A stretch of DNA of 64,000 nt, from positions 35,777 through 99,776 of the forward strand of contig CAYJGB010000005.1 in NCBI GenBank assembly GCA_964369405.1. The letters are read 5' to 3'. The notes beneath the pieces are model-generated. The model did not search any database and was not told the origin of the DNA. It saw only the letters and a list, made by a program, of their open reading frames with translations. This document shows, piece after piece, positions 7,545-16,378 of the stretch (position 1 is its first letter; each line of letters starts with the position of its first letter). The position numbers were made by a program, and so were the translations under genes. The stretch is from CAYJFG01 sp964369405. Its GTDB lineage: Bacteria > Bacillota > Clostridia > Oscillospirales > Acutalibacteraceae.

Positions 7545-9914
7545 ATGAACAAACATTATAAAGTATTAGAATTAGATAAAATTTTGAATATGCTTGCATT
7601 AGAAACATCGTGCTTAGATGCCACACAGCAAGCACTTAAAATAGAACCATCTCTTGATTATCAAGAGGTTTTAAAATTACAAGAAGAAACTAAAGATGCT
7701 CATATGTTGATTGCAAGATTTGGTTCGCCCTCTTTTGGAGGTGTTAAAAATGTTACATCTTCTTTAGCTAGGGCTAATGCTGGTGCATCTCTAACTATGG
7801 GCGAGTTGCTATCTATTGCAGAAGTATTAAGAATAATACGCTCTTTATCTCAGTGGAGAGATAAATCGATTAATATAAAAACATCTTTAGATTTATTATT
7901 TGAAAACTTAACTCCTAATAAATACTTAGAAGAAAAGATAAATAACTCAATTCTTTCAGAAAATGAGATGTCTGATAATGCTTCTAGTACACTTAGGCAT
8001 ATTAGAAGAAAAATTGTATCCTCATCTTCAAAAGTTCGTGATATATTAGATAAAATGACCAGGTCGCAGAAATATCAGAAGTATTTGCAAGACTCAATTA
8101 TTACTATGCGTGGTGGACGTTTTGTAGTGCCAGTTAAAGCTGAGTGTAAGGGTAGCGTAGAGGGTTTAGTTCACGATACTTCATCTAGTGGTGCGACTTT
8201 GTTTGTAGAGCCTATAGCAGTAGTTGAAGCAAATAACGAAATTAGAGTTTTACAAATAAAAGAGCAAGAGGAAATAGAACGTATTTTACTTGAGTTATCT
8301 GTTGAGGCAGGCACATTCTATGAAGCTATAGTTGGTAGTTATAATAATTTAATTGATTTGAATGTAATATTTGCGAAAGCCTCATTAGCTTACAAAATGA
8401 ATGCTTCAATTCCAATTATTAATAATGATGGCATAATCAACTTGAAAAAAGCACGTCATCCATTAATAGATAAAAATAAAGTTGTACCTATAGATATAAC
8501 TTTAGGAGAAGATTTTGACACTCTAGTAGTTACAGGACCTAATACCGGTGGTAAAACTGTATCGCTTAAAACGTTAGGACTTCTTACGCTTATGGCAATG
8601 TGTGGGCTTATGATACCAGCTTATGATAACAGTAGGCTATCAATATTTAAAAACATACTTGCAGATATCGGAGATGAGCAAAGTATAGAACAATCATTAT
8701 CTACATTTTCTGCTCATATGACTAATATAACTAATATATTAAAAATAGCAGATAATTCATCACTAGTGCTAATTGATGAATTAGGTGCAGGTACAGACCC
8801 TGTAGAGGGTGCAAGCCTTGCAATAGCAATACTGGAAAAACTTGCTTTATTAGGTGCAAAAATTGCATCAACTACACATTATGCAGAGATAAAATCATAT
8901 GCACTTAGAACTCCTAGAGTTGAGAATGCTTGTTGCGAATTTGATGTAAAAACATTAAGTCCTACATATAAACTTCTAATTGGAGTTGCAGGTAAATCAA
9001 ATGCATTTGCAATATCAAAAAGATTAGGAATAACTGATGATATTATAAATAGAGCAAATGAGTTAATATCTAAAGAGAGTAAAAACTTTGAAGAAGTTAT
9101 GCAAACGTTAGAAAAGAAAAGACAGAATTTAGAATATCAATTAAAAGTAGCTAGAGATGAAAAGAGAAAAGCTCAAACAGATAGACAACAAGCACAGGAA
9201 GAATTAAAAAAAGCAAGAATAAAAGCTGATGAAGAGATTAATAAATCTAAAGAAAAAGCGCAGCAGATAGAGGCTAAAACTAAAGCTCAAGCATATGCAA
9301 TAATTGATGAACTAGATGAGCTTAACAAGAAAAAGCAGAAATTAACTAGTGAAGAAAAAGCAAAACTAAGAGCTGGAATAAAATCAATGGAAGAGAGTTC
9401 AGACCCAGTTGTAGAGAATAAAAACAGTGGATATAAACTACCTAGAAAATTAAAAGTTGGCGACAATGTGCTGATTTATGATATTGATAAAAAAGGTGTA
9501 GTTGTAAAGACAGAAAACTCAGCAGGTGAAGTAATAGTTCAGGCAGGGATAATCAAGACTAAAGTGAAAGTTGAAAATTTAAGACTAGAAAAAGCTGAAA
9601 AAGTGCAGTATCAATTATCAAATGCACCTAATAGAAAAACTAAAGGGTTTAGAAATGTAGCAAGTATTAAAGCAGTTACTGATGTTGATTTACGAGGAAT
9701 GACAGCTATGGAAGCTATTATGGAACTTGATAATGCTATCGACCATGCTTTACTTGCAAATATGGGACAAATCACTATAATACATGGTAAAGGTACAGGA
9801 GTGCTTAGAAAAGAAGTTCACGTACATTTAAAACATCATAAGGCTATTAAGGAATTTAGATTAGGTGTATTTGGCGAGGGAGAAAGTGGCGTTACAATAG
9901 CATTGTTAAAATAG
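7545..9914 (+). CDS. mutS2: Endonuclease MutS2
   Basis: MutS2 is a MutS-family ATPase that lacks the mismatch-recognition domain and carries a C-terminal Smr nuclease domain. It suppresses homologous recombination, and in Bacillus it acts in ribosome collision rescue. The ATPase core has Walker A GPNTGGKTVSLKT near residue 330 and the Walker B and signature LVLIDELGAGTDPVEG. A long Lys/Glu/Ala coiled coil spans about residues 500-610. The Smr domain has DLRGMTAMEAI and IIHGKGTGVLR. ATG 7545, after AAAGGGA, is preferred to TTG 7530. At 789 residues it is full length. Confidence 0.96.
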   Translation: MNKHYKVLELDKILNMLALETSCLDATQQALKIEPSLDYQEVLKLQEETKDAHMLIARFGSPSFGGVKNVTSSLARANAGASLTMGELLSIAEVLRIIRSLSQWRDKSINIKTSLDLLFENLTPNKYLEEKINNSILSENEMSDNASSTLRHIRRKIVSSSSKVRDILDKMTRSQKYQKYLQDSIITMRGGRFVVPVKAECKGSVEGLVHDTSSSGATLFVEPIAVVEANNEIRVLQIKEQEEIERILLELSVEAGTFYEAIVGSYNNLIDLNVIFAKASLAYKMNASIPIINNDGIINLKKARHPLIDKNKVVPIDITLGEDFDTLVVTGPNTGGKTVSLKTLGLLTLMAMCGLMIPAYDNSRLSIFKNILADIGDEQSIEQSLSTFSAHMTNITNILKIADNSSLVLIDELGAGTDPVEGASLAIAILEKLALLGAKIASTTHYAEIKSYALRTPRVENACCEFDVKTLSPTYKLLIGVAGKSNAFAISKRLGITDDIINRANELISKESKNFEEVMQTLEKKRQNLEYQLKVARDEKRKAQTDRQQAQEELKKARIKADEEINKSKEKAQQIEAKTKAQAYAIIDELDELNKKKQKLTSEEKAKLRAGIKSMEESSDPVVENKNSGYKLPRKLKVGDNVLIYDIDKKGVVVKTENSAGEVIVQAGIIKTKVKVENLRLEKAEKVQYQLSNAPNRKTKGFRNVASIKAVTDVDLRGMTAMEAIMELDNAIDHALLANMGQITIIHGKGTGVLRKEVHVHLKHHKAIKEFRLGVFGEGESGVTIALLK

Positions 9915-9926
9915 GAGGTTTTTGTT

Positions 9927-10724
9927 TTGGAAAATAATGATAAAAAAGAGTATTTAGACGGGTTTGAAGGCGACACAAAAACTAAAGGAAAAAGTAAAAT
10001 AACCTTAAAAAGAGTTATAATTACAGTATCTATAGTGTTGGTAGTTATCGTAGTAGGTGTAGGAGCAACGTCCATATGGGCTATAAATCAAGCATCTAAT
10101 TTAGATGATTTATCAAAACTTGATGCTCAACCAAGCCAAGATTTAATAGTTACTCTTTGTGAGTCTGTAGTTTTTGGAAACGAAAAAGATATTTCGAATG
10201 TGGAACTTAATTCTTTTTTAGTTTATTCTTTTGAAGAATATGATAAACAACTCAAAGAACAAATCGAAAACGGAGAAATTGAAAATATATCTGATGTAAA
10301 AGTAGATGCTGTTGCTGTTTATTTTCACGAAAACTCACCAAGTGAAATATACGCTAAAGTATTATATAAAGAAGATGTCTATGTGTTTTCTGCTAAAGCT
10401 GATATAGTATTAGATTCTAAAAGACAAGAGTTTGAAATAAATATTTTGGAAACAAAAATAGGTAATTTAGAAATACATCCAAATATCGTTTTAGATGTAT
10501 TATTCGATAATGATGCTATTAAAACTTACACAGATATTTTAGAAAGAAGCGAAACTACAGTAATAGCACCATCATATATTGAAGAAGAGTTTCTAGGTCA
10601 AACAATAACGTTTGAAATTAAAAAATATGAAGAAAAAGAGGGAAGAGTATCTATCCTGACAACATCAGCATCTGATATAATAGGTGAATATTTAACAGAG
10701 CTTATAAGTGGGATATTTAGTTGA
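9927..10724 (+). CDS. Unrecognised single-pass membrane protein
   Basis: I do not recognise this 265-residue protein. It starts at TTG 9927, six bases after AGGAGG. A charged cytoplasmic head of about 30 residues leads into one membrane segment, about residues 31-50 (VIITVSIVLVVIVVGVGA). An acidic outer domain of about 210 residues follows, rich in Asp, Glu, Val and Ile, which suggests a beta-rich fold. It has no cysteine-rich site, protease motif or binding motif. It sits between mutS2 (12 bases upstream) and rimM (31 bases downstream) with no promoter or terminator between, so it is probably made with the repair and RNA-modification genes. Confidence 0.75.
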   Translation: MENNDKKEYLDGFEGDTKTKGKSKITLKRVIITVSIVLVVIVVGVGATSIWAINQASNLDDLSKLDAQPSQDLIVTLCESVVFGNEKDISNVELNSFLVYSFEEYDKQLKEQIENGEIENISDVKVDAVAVYFHENSPSEIYAKVLYKEDVYVFSAKADIVLDSKRQEFEINILETKIGNLEIHPNIVLDVLFDNDAIKTYTDILERSETTVIAPSYIEEEFLGQTITFEIKKYEEKEGRVSILTTSASDIIGEYLTELISGIFS

Positions 10725-10755
10725 TATATTTATATAACAGAAAAGGAAGTTTATA

Positions 10756-11268
10756 ATGATTAAAAAATATTTAGAAGCAGGCAGAATAGTAGGGACTCAT
10801 GCATTAAAAGGCGAACTTAGAGTAGAAGTATGGTGCGATAGTGTAGATGTGTTTTGTGGGTTGACAAATTTATATTACGAAGAGGGAAAAACGCAGATAA
10901 AAGTAAAATCTAAAGTACATAAAAGAATAGCAATAACAAAAATTGATGGGATAGATACAGTAGAACAAGCAGATATGTTAAGAGGAAGAATACTGTACCT
11001 AAATAGAGAAGATTTAGAGCTAGAAAAAGATGAATATTTTATACAAGATTTAATAGGAATTAGTATAAAAGATGTAGATACAGATGAGTATTACGGAAGA
11101 CTTACAGACGTAATAAAAACTGGTGCTAATGATGTATACGAGATGAAAACACAAGAGGATAAAACTATATTAATACCAGTTATTGATGAGATAGTAAAAG
11201 AAGTAGATGTTTTAAAGGAAGTAGTTCTAATAAAACCGATGAAAGGGCTATTTTCAGATGAAGATTGA
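10756..11268 (+). CDS. rimM: 16S rRNA processing protein RimM
   Basis: RimM binds S19 and helps mature the head of the 30S subunit. The N-terminal domain has the family start GRIVGTHALKGELRVEVW, and the C-terminal PRC-barrel domain has EYFIQDLIGISIKDVDTDEYYGRL in outline and ends in ILIPVIDEIVKEVD. Its length of 170 residues is typical. The last 11 bases overlap trmD, and the two genes are neighbours in most bacteria. The usual upstream partners rpsP and the KH protein gene are replaced here by a membrane protein and mutS2. Confidence 0.95.
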   Translation: MIKKYLEAGRIVGTHALKGELRVEVWCDSVDVFCGLTNLYYEEGKTQIKVKSKVHKRIAITKIDGIDTVEQADMLRGRILYLNREDLELEKDEYFIQDLIGISIKDVDTDEYYGRLTDVIKTGANDVYEMKTQEDKTILIPVIDEIVKEVDVLKEVVLIKPMKGLFSDED

Positions 11269-11974
11269 TATAATAACACTTTTCCCAGAAATGTGCGAGG
11301 CAGTATTATCAGAAAGTATAATAGGAAGAGCTAGAAAAAACAATCTCATTGAAGTAGAATGTCATCAACTTAGAAATTTTGCTTTCGACAAACATAAAAA
11401 AGTTGATGATTGTCCATTTGGTGGTGGAATGGGAATGCTTCTAATGGCAGAACCAATAGCATTATGTTATGAAGATATAATTAAACAAAATGATAAAAAA
11501 CCACATCTGATATATATGTCGCCTCAAGGTAAAACATTAACTCAAGAGAGAATAAAAGAACTATCAACAATGGATAATATATGTATACTGTGTGGACACT
11601 ATGAGGGAGTAGACCAAAGAGTAATAGATGAGTATGTAGACGAAGAAATGTCAATAGGCGATTATGTTTTAACGGGTGGAGAATTACCTGCTATGGTTTT
11701 AGTTGATAGTGTAGCACGAATGGTAAAAGGCGTTCTTTCAGACGAAACTTGTTTTACAGATGAAAGTCACTTTGATAATTTGTTAGAATATCCACAATAT
11801 ACAAGACCAGCTGTTTGGAGAGATAAAGAAGTACCTTCAGTGTTGTTGTCAGGACATCACTTGAATATAGCAAAATGGAGAAGAGAAAAGTCTATTTTAA
11901 GAACTAAAGATTTAAGAAAAGATATGCTCTTAAAAGCTAATTTAACTAAAGAGGAAAAAGACAAATACTTGTAA
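11258..11974 (+). CDS. trmD: tRNA (guanosine-37-N1)-methyltransferase
   Basis: TrmD is a SPOUT methyltransferase. It uses S-adenosylmethionine to make m1G37 next to the anticodon, which prevents +1 frameshifting. It begins MKIDIITLFPEMCEAVL and has the conserved DDCPFGGGMGM, the trefoil-knot region LCGHYEGVDQRV and SIGDYVLTGGELPAMV, and the ending region PQYTRPAVW. The length is normal at 238 residues. It overlaps rimM by 11 bases. The ribosomal gene rplS, which usually follows trmD, is missing; an AT-rich gap follows instead. Confidence 0.97.
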   Translation: MKIDIITLFPEMCEAVLSESIIGRARKNNLIEVECHQLRNFAFDKHKKVDDCPFGGGMGMLLMAEPIALCYEDIIKQNDKKPHLIYMSPQGKTLTQERIKELSTMDNICILCGHYEGVDQRVIDEYVDEEMSIGDYVLTGGELPAMVLVDSVARMVKGVLSDETCFTDESHFDNLLEYPQYTRPAVWRDKEVPSVLLSGHHLNIAKWRREKSILRTKDLRKDMLLKANLTKEEKDKYL

Positions 11975-12243
11975 ATTTTTACAAATTATGAACAAATTTA
12001 AAATAAAATTAATAAAAAAATATCTTCGAAATATAAAAATGATTAATTTTTTTGTGTAAAATACATAAGAAATCTAAGTTAAATCTAGTGCGAATAGTTT
12101 ATCAAACTGAATTTTCTAAATACTGTTGACCTTAGTTTTCTTTGTGTTATAATATACTAGAAGATAATAAACAGGCTTTAAATTTTAGCCGAATTTATAT
12201 TGTGCGTATTAAATTAAAATGATTGTTTAGGAGAGATTTTGTT
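11975..12243. other. AT-rich spacer between trmD and ptsH
   Basis: No coding region is visible. The first 150 bases are A/T runs without a convincing terminator hairpin. The second half carries the ptsH promoter and leader. Confidence 0.6.
12126..12153 (+). promoter_or_regulatory. Promoter of ptsH
   Basis: TTGACC (12126-12131) and TATAAT (12148-12153) are separated by 16 bases. No catabolite-response element was recognised nearby. Confidence 0.7.
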
Positions 12244-12507
12244 ATGGTAGTTAAAGACGTAGAAGTTAAAAATCAAGTTGGGTTACATGCTAGACCAGCA
12301 ACATTCTTTATTCAAAAAGCAAATGAGTACAAATCATCAATTTGGGTTGAAAAGGAAGAAAGAAGAGTTAATGCTAAAAGTCTTTTAGGTGTTTTATCAC
12401 TAGGTATTGTTGGTGGAACAACTATCAAAATTATTGCTGATGGCAATGACGAAGACAGTGCTGTTTCTGATTTAGTAAGTTTAGTTGAATCTGGTTTTGC
12501 TGAATAA
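12244..12507 (+). CDS. ptsH: Phosphocarrier protein HPr
   Basis: HPr carries phosphate from enzyme I to the sugar-specific EII proteins of the phosphotransferase system. In Firmicutes, phosphorylation on Ser46 by HPr kinase makes it the CcpA co-repressor. The active-site histidine is seen in GLHARPA, and the regulatory serine in VNAKSLLGVLSLG. Having the histidine makes it HPr rather than Crh. ATG 12244 follows AGGAGAG by eight bases, giving 87 residues, the normal length. The gene stands alone with its own promoter and terminator; ptsI is not adjacent. Confidence 0.93.
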   Translation: MVVKDVEVKNQVGLHARPATFFIQKANEYKSSIWVEKEERRVNAKSLLGVLSLGIVGGTTIKIIADGNDEDSAVSDLVSLVESGFAE

Positions 12508-12547
12508 TCTAGACCAAATTAACGTCAAGTTTAATAAACAATTTGCA

Positions 12548-12575
12548 GGGTGGATTTTATATCCACCCGTTTTTG
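12548..12575 (+). terminator. Terminator of ptsH
   Basis: GGGTGGAT (12548-12555) pairs with ATCCACCC (12561-12568), followed by GTTTTTG. Confidence 0.88.
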
Positions 12576-12630
12576 TGTATACTAATAGTGTTTTGTATGG
12601 ATTTATTACTTTGTAAAGTGTGGTGTGGAT

Positions 12631-14469
12631 ATGTCTGAAAAGTTAAGTGTTCTTCGAGAAAAATCTATGAAATTACCTCTTTCTTCTGGTGTGTATATTA
12701 TGCGTGACAGTAGCAGAGAGATTATATATATCGGTAAAGCAAAAGCTTTGAAAAATAGAGTTAGTCAATATTTTGGAAGTCAGAATAATCATAGTGAAAA
12801 AGTTAGAAGAATGGTTTTGAACGTAGAAGATTTTGATTATATTATTACTGATAGTGAATTTGAAGCTCTTATTTTAGAATGTAGCTTAATTAAACAGCAT
12901 AAGCCTAAATATAATATTTTGTTAAAAGATGATAAGGGTTATAGTTATATTAAAATCACAAAAGAAAAATGGCCTAGAATAAAAGATGTAAAGCAAAAAG
13001 ATGATGAAAATGCGTCATATTTAGGTCCGTATTATAGTTCGCATTATGTTAAAAATGCAGTTGACGAAGCCAGAAAAATTTTTAGATTGCCAACGTGTAA
13101 TAAGGATTTCGAAAGAAAAGTAAAAAACAAGCGACCTTGTTTGAATTACTATATAAAACAATGTTCAGCACCTTGTTGTGGAAAAATTAAAAACAAGGAT
13201 TACCTTGAAAATTTTGCAGATGCACTTGAATTTGTAAAGGGTGGAAGTTCTTTATCTATAAAAGATTTAACAGATAAAATGCACGAGGCTTCTGAAAATA
13301 TGGAGTATGAAAAAGCAGGAAAAATAAGAGATAGAATTGTTGCTATAAAGCAAATGAAAGAGCGACAAAATGTAATAGTTAACAATGTGAAAGAACAAGA
13401 TGTAATAGCACTTATAAGAGATGAAAACAAGGGTTGTTTCCAAGTGTTAAAGTTTAGAGAAGGTAAACTAGTTGATATGGAACATTTCATAATTAAAGAT
13501 GTAGGAGAGCCTATATCAGCAAGGTTTGAATTTATAACACAGTATTACACAATTAGAGAGGAAATACCAAAGCGAATAACATTAGATGGTGAAACCGAGG
13601 ATATAGACAATTTGTCAGAGTGGTTAAGCGGCAAAAAGGGGGAGAAAGTGTTTATCACTATACCTCAAAAAGGAGAACAACTACAGATAGTTAATATGTG
13701 TAAAACAAATGCAGCAGAAAGATTAGCACAAGAAAAAGGTGTAACTGGAAAACAGATGACAACATTAGATGAATTATCAAAAATTTTAGGGCTAAACAAA
13801 GTACCAGTTTATATAGAGTCTTACGATATTTCTAATTTATCTGGTAGTGAAAATGTTGCTGGTATGGTTGTTTTTGAAAACGGTGTTCCACTTAAAAGTG
13901 GTTACAGAAAATTTCAGATTAAAGGATTTATAGGACAAGATGATTATGCTTCTATGAAAGAAGTTATAAACAGACGACTTAACGAATATGAAAAGTTAAA
14001 AGCTGAAAATAAAGAAGATAATACAGGTTTTGCTAGACTTCCAGATTTGATTTTACTTGATGGTGGCAAGGGTCATGTGGGCGTGATAGAGCCGATTCTT
14101 AAAGAGCGAGGCTATAATATACCTGTGTTTGGTATGGTTAAAGATAATAAGCATAAAACAAGAGCAGTAACAAGCCTTGGTGATGAAATATCTATAACAA
14201 ATAGACGCAGTATATTTACGTTGATATCAACTATTCAAGATGAAGTTCATAGATTTGCAATAGGGTATCACAGGCAAAAAAGAAGTAGTAATACTTTTAA
14301 AAGCTCACTTACAAACATAGATAAAATAGGTGTAACAAGAGCAAAAGCACTACTTAAACATTTTGGAACAATTAAAAATATAGAAATTGCAGATTTAGAA
14401 GAATTAGAAAATGCTCCAAAGATGAATAAAGAGAGTGCAAAGGCAGTATATGACTATTATCATAGTTGA
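12631..14469 (+). CDS. uvrC: Excinuclease ABC subunit C
   Basis: UvrC makes both incisions beside a DNA lesion marked by UvrA and UvrB. The N-terminal GIY-YIG nuclease has GVYIMRD and IIYIGKAKALKNRV. A Cys-rich block follows (CNKDF, RPCLNYYIKQCSAPCCG), then a UVR helical pair near residue 205 that contacts UvrB. The C-terminal RNase H-like endonuclease has YDISNLSG and LILLDGGKGHV, and two helix-hairpin-helix motifs end the protein (IGVTRAKALLKHFG). ATG 12631 is chosen over GTG 12625; the ribosome site is weak, so the start is uncertain by two codons. The length of 612 residues is normal. Confidence 0.96.
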   Translation: MSEKLSVLREKSMKLPLSSGVYIMRDSSREIIYIGKAKALKNRVSQYFGSQNNHSEKVRRMVLNVEDFDYIITDSEFEALILECSLIKQHKPKYNILLKDDKGYSYIKITKEKWPRIKDVKQKDDENASYLGPYYSSHYVKNAVDEARKIFRLPTCNKDFERKVKNKRPCLNYYIKQCSAPCCGKIKNKDYLENFADALEFVKGGSSLSIKDLTDKMHEASENMEYEKAGKIRDRIVAIKQMKERQNVIVNNVKEQDVIALIRDENKGCFQVLKFREGKLVDMEHFIIKDVGEPISARFEFITQYYTIREEIPKRITLDGETEDIDNLSEWLSGKKGEKVFITIPQKGEQLQIVNMCKTNAAERLAQEKGVTGKQMTTLDELSKILGLNKVPVYIESYDISNLSGSENVAGMVVFENGVPLKSGYRKFQIKGFIGQDDYASMKEVINRRLNEYEKLKAENKEDNTGFARLPDLILLDGGKGHVGVIEPILKERGYNIPVFGMVKDNKHKTRAVTSLGDEISITNRRSIFTLISTIQDEVHRFAIGYHRQKRSSNTFKSSLTNIDKIGVTRAKALLKHFGTIKNIEIADLEELENAPKMNKESAKAVYDYYHS

Positions 14470-14524
14470 CAATAATATCAATAAATGTGATAATTAACAG
14501 AGTTATTAAAAAGGTGATGATTAT

Positions 14525-15073
14525 ATGAGAGTAATAACAGGCTTAGCAAAAGGTAGAAGATTAGAAACGCTAAAAGGTGATGATGTACGCCCGACAACAG
14601 ACAGAATAAAAGAGGCGATATTTAGTATAGTTCAGTTTTCGCTACCAGGTAGAAGTTTTTTAGATTTATTTTCAGGTAGCGGACAAATGGGGATAGAAGC
14701 GCTTAGCAGAGGAGCTAAGGAATGTGTATTTGTTGATTTTAATAAAGAAAGTATAGAAGTGATTAAAAGAAACTTAAAAAACACAAAATTAGAAGAAAAT
14801 GCAAAGGTTATAAATACAGATTATAACAGTTTTTTAGACAGAACTATAGAAAAATTTGACATAGTGTTTTTAGACCCACCATACAGAGATGGAATTTTGC
14901 AAAATGCACTGCAAAAAACAACTAAAATTATGAATAAATCTGGAATGATTATATGTGAAAATCCACAAAATGAAGAATTAGAAGAAGAAATTAATGATTT
15001 TAGACTTGACAGAATGTATCACTATGGTAAAATTAAAATTAGCATATACTGTCATAAGGATGTGATTGAATGA
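14525..15073 (+). CDS. rsmD: 16S rRNA (guanine-966-N2)-methyltransferase
   Basis: RsmD methylates G966 in helix 31 of 16S rRNA, using S-adenosylmethionine. It starts MRVITGLAKGRRLETLKG, the family start, followed by RPTTDRIKEAIF. The SAM loop is FLDLFSGSGQMGIEALSRGA, and the catalytic FLDPPY (the N6/N2 methylase DPPY box) lies near residue 118. The length is 182 residues. AAGGTGAT precedes the ATG. It overlaps coaD by four bases (ATGA), a pairing found across Firmicutes. Confidence 0.95.
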   Translation: MRVITGLAKGRRLETLKGDDVRPTTDRIKEAIFSIVQFSLPGRSFLDLFSGSGQMGIEALSRGAKECVFVDFNKESIEVIKRNLKNTKLEENAKVINTDYNSFLDRTIEKFDIVFLDPPYRDGILQNALQKTTKIMNKSGMIICENPQNEELEEEINDFRLDRMYHYGKIKISIYCHKDVIE

Positions 15074-15558
15074 TTAGAAAGGTTATATGTCCTGGTAGTT
15101 TTGACCCCGTAACATTAGGTCATATTGATATAATTAGTCGTGCATCTAAAATGTTTGATAGTGTAATTGTAGCAGTTTTGAATAATTATGATAAAAATGC
15201 TACTTTTACAATGGAAGAAAGAATGGAATTACTTAGAAAATCTACTTCTAATATTGAAAACATTGAAATTTCAGCATTTAGCGGATTGTTAGCAGAATAT
15301 GCAAAAGAAAAAGATGCAATTGCTGTTGTAAAAGGTTTAAGAGCTGTATCAGACTTTGAGTATGAATTTCAAATGTCGATAACTAATAAAAAATTAAACC
15401 CATATTTAGAAACAGTATTTTTTACATCGAGTGCAGAAAATATGTATTTGAGTTCTAGCATAGTTAAGCAAGTAGCAAAACTAGGTGGAGATATTACAAA
15501 TTTTGTACCTGAATGCATTCATGATGAGATTAAGAGTAGATTGTATCAAAGCAAATAA
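15070..15558 (+). CDS. coaD: Phosphopantetheine adenylyltransferase
   Basis: CoaD transfers AMP from ATP to 4'-phosphopantetheine, the fourth step of coenzyme A synthesis. The nucleotidyltransferase motif VICPGSFDPVTLGHIDII (with the T/HxGH box) is at the N-terminus. VVKGLRAVSDFEYEFQM and the late SSSIVKQVAKLGG are also typical. At 162 residues it is full length. The start codon overlaps the rsmD stop, so the two are translationally coupled. Confidence 0.97.
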   Translation: MIRKVICPGSFDPVTLGHIDIISRASKMFDSVIVAVLNNYDKNATFTMEERMELLRKSTSNIENIEISAFSGLLAEYAKEKDAIAVVKGLRAVSDFEYEFQMSITNKKLNPYLETVFFTSSAENMYLSSSIVKQVAKLGGDITNFVPECIHDEIKSRLYQSK

Positions 15559-15631
15559 AATGCAATATTAAGTTGATTAAAATATATTGAGTTAATGTAA
15601 GTAAGATGTAATAAAGAAAGGGTTGACAAAG

Positions 15632-16096
15632 ATGAAAGTAGAAGATTTATTGGCAGAATTAAGAGAGGTAATTGACGATGCGAAATCAATACCATTAATG
15701 AGCGGAAAAATGTTAGTTAACGCTGACCAAGTAAAAGAAATCTTAGATGATATAGAAGACACATTGCCACAAGAAGTAAGACAAGCAAAGGCGATAGTTG
15801 CAGATAGAGCACAAATAATTGCAGACGCTAAGAAAGAAGCAGATAGCATAATAAGAACAGCAGACGAACGTAAAAAAGCATTAGTTAATCAAAACGAAGT
15901 AGTAAAACAAGCACAAATAGAAGCTAATGAAATTATTACAGAATCAAGACTTAAAGCAAAAGAAATAAGAAAAGCAAGTAATGATTATGTAGAAGAATTA
16001 ATGAGACAAACTGATGAGTTTATGACAGCACAAACAAACGAAATCAAAAAAACAAGACAAAACTTGAAATCAACACAACGTGCAAAAACACAATAA
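15632..16096 (+). CDS. Coiled-coil protein, DivIVA/ATPase-like, unknown role
   Basis: This 154-residue cytoplasmic protein is almost all charged helix. A short N-terminal part (MKVEDLLAELREVIDDAKSI) leads to a continuous heptad-like region rich in Ala, Glu, Lys, Ile and Gln. It has no membrane segment or enzyme motif. Similar coiled-coil proteins, loosely annotated as ATPase or DivIVA-like, often follow rsmD-coaD in Clostridia, and a role near the division site or cell pole is a guess. ATG 15632 is used because AGAAAGGG lies nine bases before it. A strong terminator closes the unit. Confidence 0.75.
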   Translation: MKVEDLLAELREVIDDAKSIPLMSGKMLVNADQVKEILDDIEDTLPQEVRQAKAIVADRAQIIADAKKEADSIIRTADERKKALVNQNEVVKQAQIEANEIITESRLKAKEIRKASNDYVEELMRQTDEFMTAQTNEIKKTRQNLKSTQRAKTQ

Positions 16097-16117
16097 GTTA
16101 ACATTTTAAAAGCTAAA

Positions 16118-16149
16118 CAGCAAGAATTTATGTCTTGCTGTTTTTTTTG
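16118..16149 (+). terminator. Terminator of the uvrC-coaD unit
   Basis: CAGCAAGA (16118-16125) pairs with TCTTGCTG (16133-16140), followed by a run of eight Ts. Confidence 0.92.
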
Positions 16150-16174
16150 TGCCACTTTTGTGAAAATCAATATT

Positions 16175-16203
16175 TAGTGTGTGTCGAATTATGACACACA
16201 CTA
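16175..16203. promoter_or_regulatory. Perfect 11-base inverted repeat upstream of mraZ
   Basis: TAGTGTGTGTC (16175-16185) and GACACACACTA (16193-16203) are perfect inverted copies around the 7-base centre GAATTAT. It sits about 65 bases before the -35 box of mraZ and has no immediate T-run, so a dimeric-regulator operator fits better than a terminator. The regulator is unknown. Confidence 0.45.
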
Positions 16204-16269
16204 TGTAGAAATATATATTTTTTTCGGCAAAATAATATAAAAAACTTTGTAAAATTATTGCTCTTCCTA

Positions 16270-16298
16270 TTGATTTTTGGAACACTATGTAATATAAT
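16270..16298 (+). promoter_or_regulatory. Promoter of the dcw cluster (PmraZ)
   Basis: TTGATT (16270-16275) and TATAAT (16293-16298) are 17 bases apart. The MraZ repeats begin 13 bases after the -10 box. Confidence 0.75.
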
Positions 16299-16310
16299 AG
16301 TGTAACAAAG

Positions 16311-16345
16311 TGACACGCAGTGGCACTTGTTGGCACAAATTGGAT
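16311..16345 (+). promoter_or_regulatory. MraZ-binding repeat array
   Basis: Four five-base boxes lie exactly ten bases apart: TGACA (16311), TGGCA (16321), TGGCA (16331) and TGGAT (16341). Direct TGGNN repeats with five-base spacers, just downstream of the mraZ promoter, are the known binding site of the MraZ ring in E. coli and Mycoplasma. A degenerate fifth box may lie at 16301. This predicts autoregulation of the dcw operon. Confidence 0.75.
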
Positions 16346-16378
16346 AATTATTACATCATTAGATACGGAAGTGGCGTT

